From Dehalococcoidia bacterium (GTDB lineage: Bacteria > Chloroflexota > Dehalococcoidia > Dehalococcoidales > Fen-1064), in contig JAUYDN010000231.1 in the NCBI GenBank assembly GCA_030691775.1, positions 1-6,524 of the forward strand: a stretch of 6,524 nt of DNA, in the 5' to 3' direction. Both the position numbers and the translations under genes were made by a program. The notes beneath the pieces are model-generated. The model made no database searches, was not told the DNA's origin, and saw only the letters and a program-made list of their open reading frames with translations. Shown piece after piece: positions 5,152-6,524 of this stretch; the stretch's first letter is position 1; every line of letters starts with the position of its first letter.

Positions 5152-5217
5152 CTGTCATTCTGAGCGCCGAGAGGATTTCCCAACCTGAAATATAGCCTGT
5201 GCGCGCGAAGAATCTCC
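5152..5217. repeat. TGTCATTCTG...AAGAATCTC-bounded dispersed repeat, copy B
   Basis: CTGTCATTCTGAG opens the unit and GAAGAATCTCC closes it, as in copy A at 3559. The middle differs entirely, as if the shared ends carry variable inserts. No gene is seen between 5065 and 5410. Confidence 0.5.
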
Positions 5218-5269
5218 TTCAATAACTCTTCGGGTAACGGGGTGGGGACTTGATACTTGATAGTTGTTA

Positions 5270-5287
5270 TTCCCGCCTGCGCGGGAA
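5270..5287. repeat. REP-like palindrome TTCCCGCCTGCGCGGGAA
   Basis: A perfect 7-bp stem, TTCCCGC and GCGGGAA, with loop CTGC. It is a typical dispersed palindromic unit, about 55 bp upstream of the promoter for the following gene. Confidence 0.65.
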
Positions 5288-5341
5288 CAGGCTTGTTACT
5301 TTCTCCCCCTTATCCGCCAAAAAGCGCAAGCGTCTGCCCGC

Positions 5342-5370
5342 TTTACCAATTGCCATTGACAGGCTATAAT
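5342..5370 (+). promoter_or_regulatory. predicted sigma-70-type promoter for the BioD-like/DRTGG gene
   Basis: The -10 box is a perfect TATAAT (5365-5370). TTTACC (5342-5347, 4 of 6 matches to TTGACA) lies at the ideal 17-bp spacing. The perfect TTGACA at 5356-5361 is only 3 bp from the -10 box and cannot be its partner. The expected start near 5377 gives a leader of about 34 nt with the ribosome binding site GAGGAGGG at 5394-5401. Confidence 0.62.
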
Positions 5371-5410
5371 AATCTGGCATTGTTGACTTTTACGAGGAGG
5401 GACACTTAAC

Positions 5411-6385
5411 GTGGTCACCGTATTTGTAACCTCTCTTTCCAGCGGCGCCGGGAAGACCGCCCTCTGCGCGGGTATCGGCAAGTACCTTGCTGGCGGTGGC
5501 AAAAAAGTGGGTTATATCCGGCCGCTTATTGCCGCACCACCTGCCGGGGCGGATGCCCTGTTTATAAAAGAAGTCCTTTCTCTGCAGGAACCGCTCGATG
5601 CCCTGTGCCCCTCTTTTACCAACGAAAACCAGTTCAACGCCAGCTTCCGTAAAGCCTTCGATGCCGTCGCGGGCGGCAAAGATGTCGTTATCATCGAAGG
5701 CGCTAACAATCCGAACATTGCCAGGGCGTCCGATGCCAAAGTGGTCGTTATCGCCACCTACGGGGAAATCGCCGAGGGTAAGGTGACCGTGGCATACAAG
5801 CTTTACGGACCACAGGCAATCGGTCTCGTCGTTAACAAAGTCCCCGTCAGCCAGCTTAGCCGGGTGAAGAGTGAAGTGACCGCCGCCTGTACTAAAGCCA
5901 ACATCCCCATACTCGGCATCCTCCCGGAAAGCCGCGCGCTATTGACCTTCAGTATCGCCGAGCTGGCTAAACTCATCGACGGGCAGGTTTTGAATAACGC
6001 GGAAAAGACCGGTGAGCTTGCCGGTAGTTTTATGCTGGGCGCAATGACTGTCGATAGCGGTTTGACCTATTTCAACCTGATGGCGGATAAAGTGGCTGTC
6101 ATACGCAGTGAACGGGCTGATATGCAGATTGCCGCTCTGCAGACCTCTACCCGCGCCGTGGTTGTCAGCGGGAGCACGCCGATGATTCCGCAGGTACAAG
6201 TAGCCGCCGAAGATAAGAGCATACCGCTCATCACTACGCCCCTGGACGTGGTAACCGTTGCCAGCCGCGTAGAAGAAGCCGTGGTGAAGACACGGTTCCA
6301 CCAGAAGAGTAAGCTGGCGCCTTTGATGGCGTTGTTAGAGAAAGAGTTCAACTTTCAATCGTTCTCTAAAGCGGCTGGCTTGTAG
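5411..6385 (+). CDS. BioD-like P-loop plus DRTGG-domain protein (phosphotransacetylase N-terminal-like)
   Basis: The 324-residue protein has an AAA_26/BioD-like NTPase domain at about 1-180: TSLSSGAGKTALC (7-19), KVGYIRP, VVIIEGANNPNIARASDAKV. A DRTGG-type domain follows at about 195-315: GSFMLGAMTVDSGLTYF, then SERADMQIAALQTSTRAVVV from S233 and the later IPLITTPLDVVTVASRVEE. The same pairing forms the N-terminal half of long bacterial phosphotransacetylases (COG0857). Here the catalytic PTA domain is absent, so acetyl transfer is not expected; a nucleotide-dependent or regulatory role is an inference. The family's usual G-G-D-R segment reads R-S-E-R. GTG 5411 lies 9 nt after a strong GAGGAGGG. 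It has its own promoter, and its stop is 3 bp from a MITE copy. Confidence 0.83.
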   Translation: MVTVFVTSLSSGAGKTALCAGIGKYLAGGGKKVGYIRPLIAAPPAGADALFIKEVLSLQEPLDALCPSFTNENQFNASFRKAFDAVAGGKDVVIIEGANNPNIARASDAKVVVIATYGEIAEGKVTVAYKLYGPQAIGLVVNKVPVSQLSRVKSEVTAACTKANIPILGILPESRALLTFSIAELAKLIDGQVLNNAEKTGELAGSFMLGAMTVDSGLTYFNLMADKVAVIRSERADMQIAALQTSTRAVVVSGSTPMIPQVQVAAEDKSIPLITTPLDVVTVASRVEEAVVKTRFHQKSKLAPLMALLEKEFNFQSFSKAAGL

Positions 6386-6388
6386 CTA

Positions 6389-6524
6389 GTGGAGTGTCTC
6401 AATAACAGCTTTACAATTCTGAATACTTGTACCTGGCCAAGTACAGGTAAAAGATGCCAGTTCTTACACAGCGCCTCATCCCCCCGCATCAAGTGCGGGG
6501 CAGGCTCTTGCCCCTTCTCCGCAG
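6389..6524 (+). mobile_element. MITE-like element, copy 2 (left part, runs off the window)
   Basis: The copy begins GTGGAGTGTCTC after TA (6387-6388) and continues identically to copy 1 through CAATAACAGC, TTTACAATTCTGAATA, then AAAGATGCCAGTTCTTACAC and GCCTCATCCCC. Two 24-bp stretches absent from copy 1 are present. The one at 6426-6449 is near-palindromic (CTTGTACCTGGCCAAGTACA). The one at 6484-6507 completes the hairpin CCCCGCA-tcaag-TGCGGGG (6482-6500). The hairpin 1 arm TTGCCCCTTCTC follows and the window ends inside it. The element starts 4 bp after the DRTGG gene's TAG. Confidence 0.75.

Noticed and set aside
5356..5370. TTGACA and TATAAT as one promoter pair
   Set aside because: The two perfect boxes are only 3 bp apart, so they cannot be contacted together; TTTACC at 17-bp spacing is the better -35.

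Overview
All genes in this roughly 6.5 kb window lie on the plus strand. It holds the 3' end of one gene, six intact genes, the tail of a decayed gene, and long repeat-filled intergenic stretches. The style suggests a Dehalococcoidia-type Chloroflexota (anaerobic, subsurface or sediment lineage). The grounds are dense palindromic repeats bounded by TGTCATTC, the TTCGTATTTCGAA repeat, short operons with GTG starts, and a set of CO dehydrogenase maturation, molybdenum cofactor and Fe-S genes. This is an inference from gene content and memory of such genomes, not a database result.

Layout: 1-183 is the C-terminus of a YggS/PLPBP-type PLP-binding protein. 184-660 is intergenic; it contains a MITE-like element (193-445) with about 30-bp imperfect terminal inverted repeats flanked by TA, then a second inverted repeat, an AT-rich direct repeat and a promoter. 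661-3517 is a compact four-gene operon: an Mrp/Nbp35-type P-loop ATPase, an IscU/NifU-N-like scaffold (ATGA overlap), MobB (17-nt gap) and a COG0731-type radical SAM protein (adjacent to the MobB stop). 3518-3747 is a repeat-bearing spacer. 3748-4620 is a CooC-like ATPase. 4621-5410 is repeat-rich and carries the C-terminal remnant of a probable nucleotidyltransferase gene. 5411-6385 is a BioD-like/DRTGG protein related to the N-terminal half of phosphotransacetylase. Directly after its stop, a second copy of the MITE begins and runs off the window.

Common theme: four of the six intact genes are SIMIBI-class P-loop NTPases (Mrp, MobB, CooC, BioD-like), and most belong to families that handle metals or cofactors (Fe-S, Mo, Ni, radical SAM). 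The most notable observation is that three of these proteins lack the family's key metal-ligand cysteines. Mrp has V-P-E-V where CPxC is expected. The IscU-like protein has G-G-E where the first CGD is expected. CooC has D-Y-R where CxC is expected, and Arg in place of the signature Lys. All three otherwise keep intact folds and nucleotide-binding motifs, so they look like maintained divergent paralogues rather than decaying genes. Their actual substrates are unknown from sequence alone.
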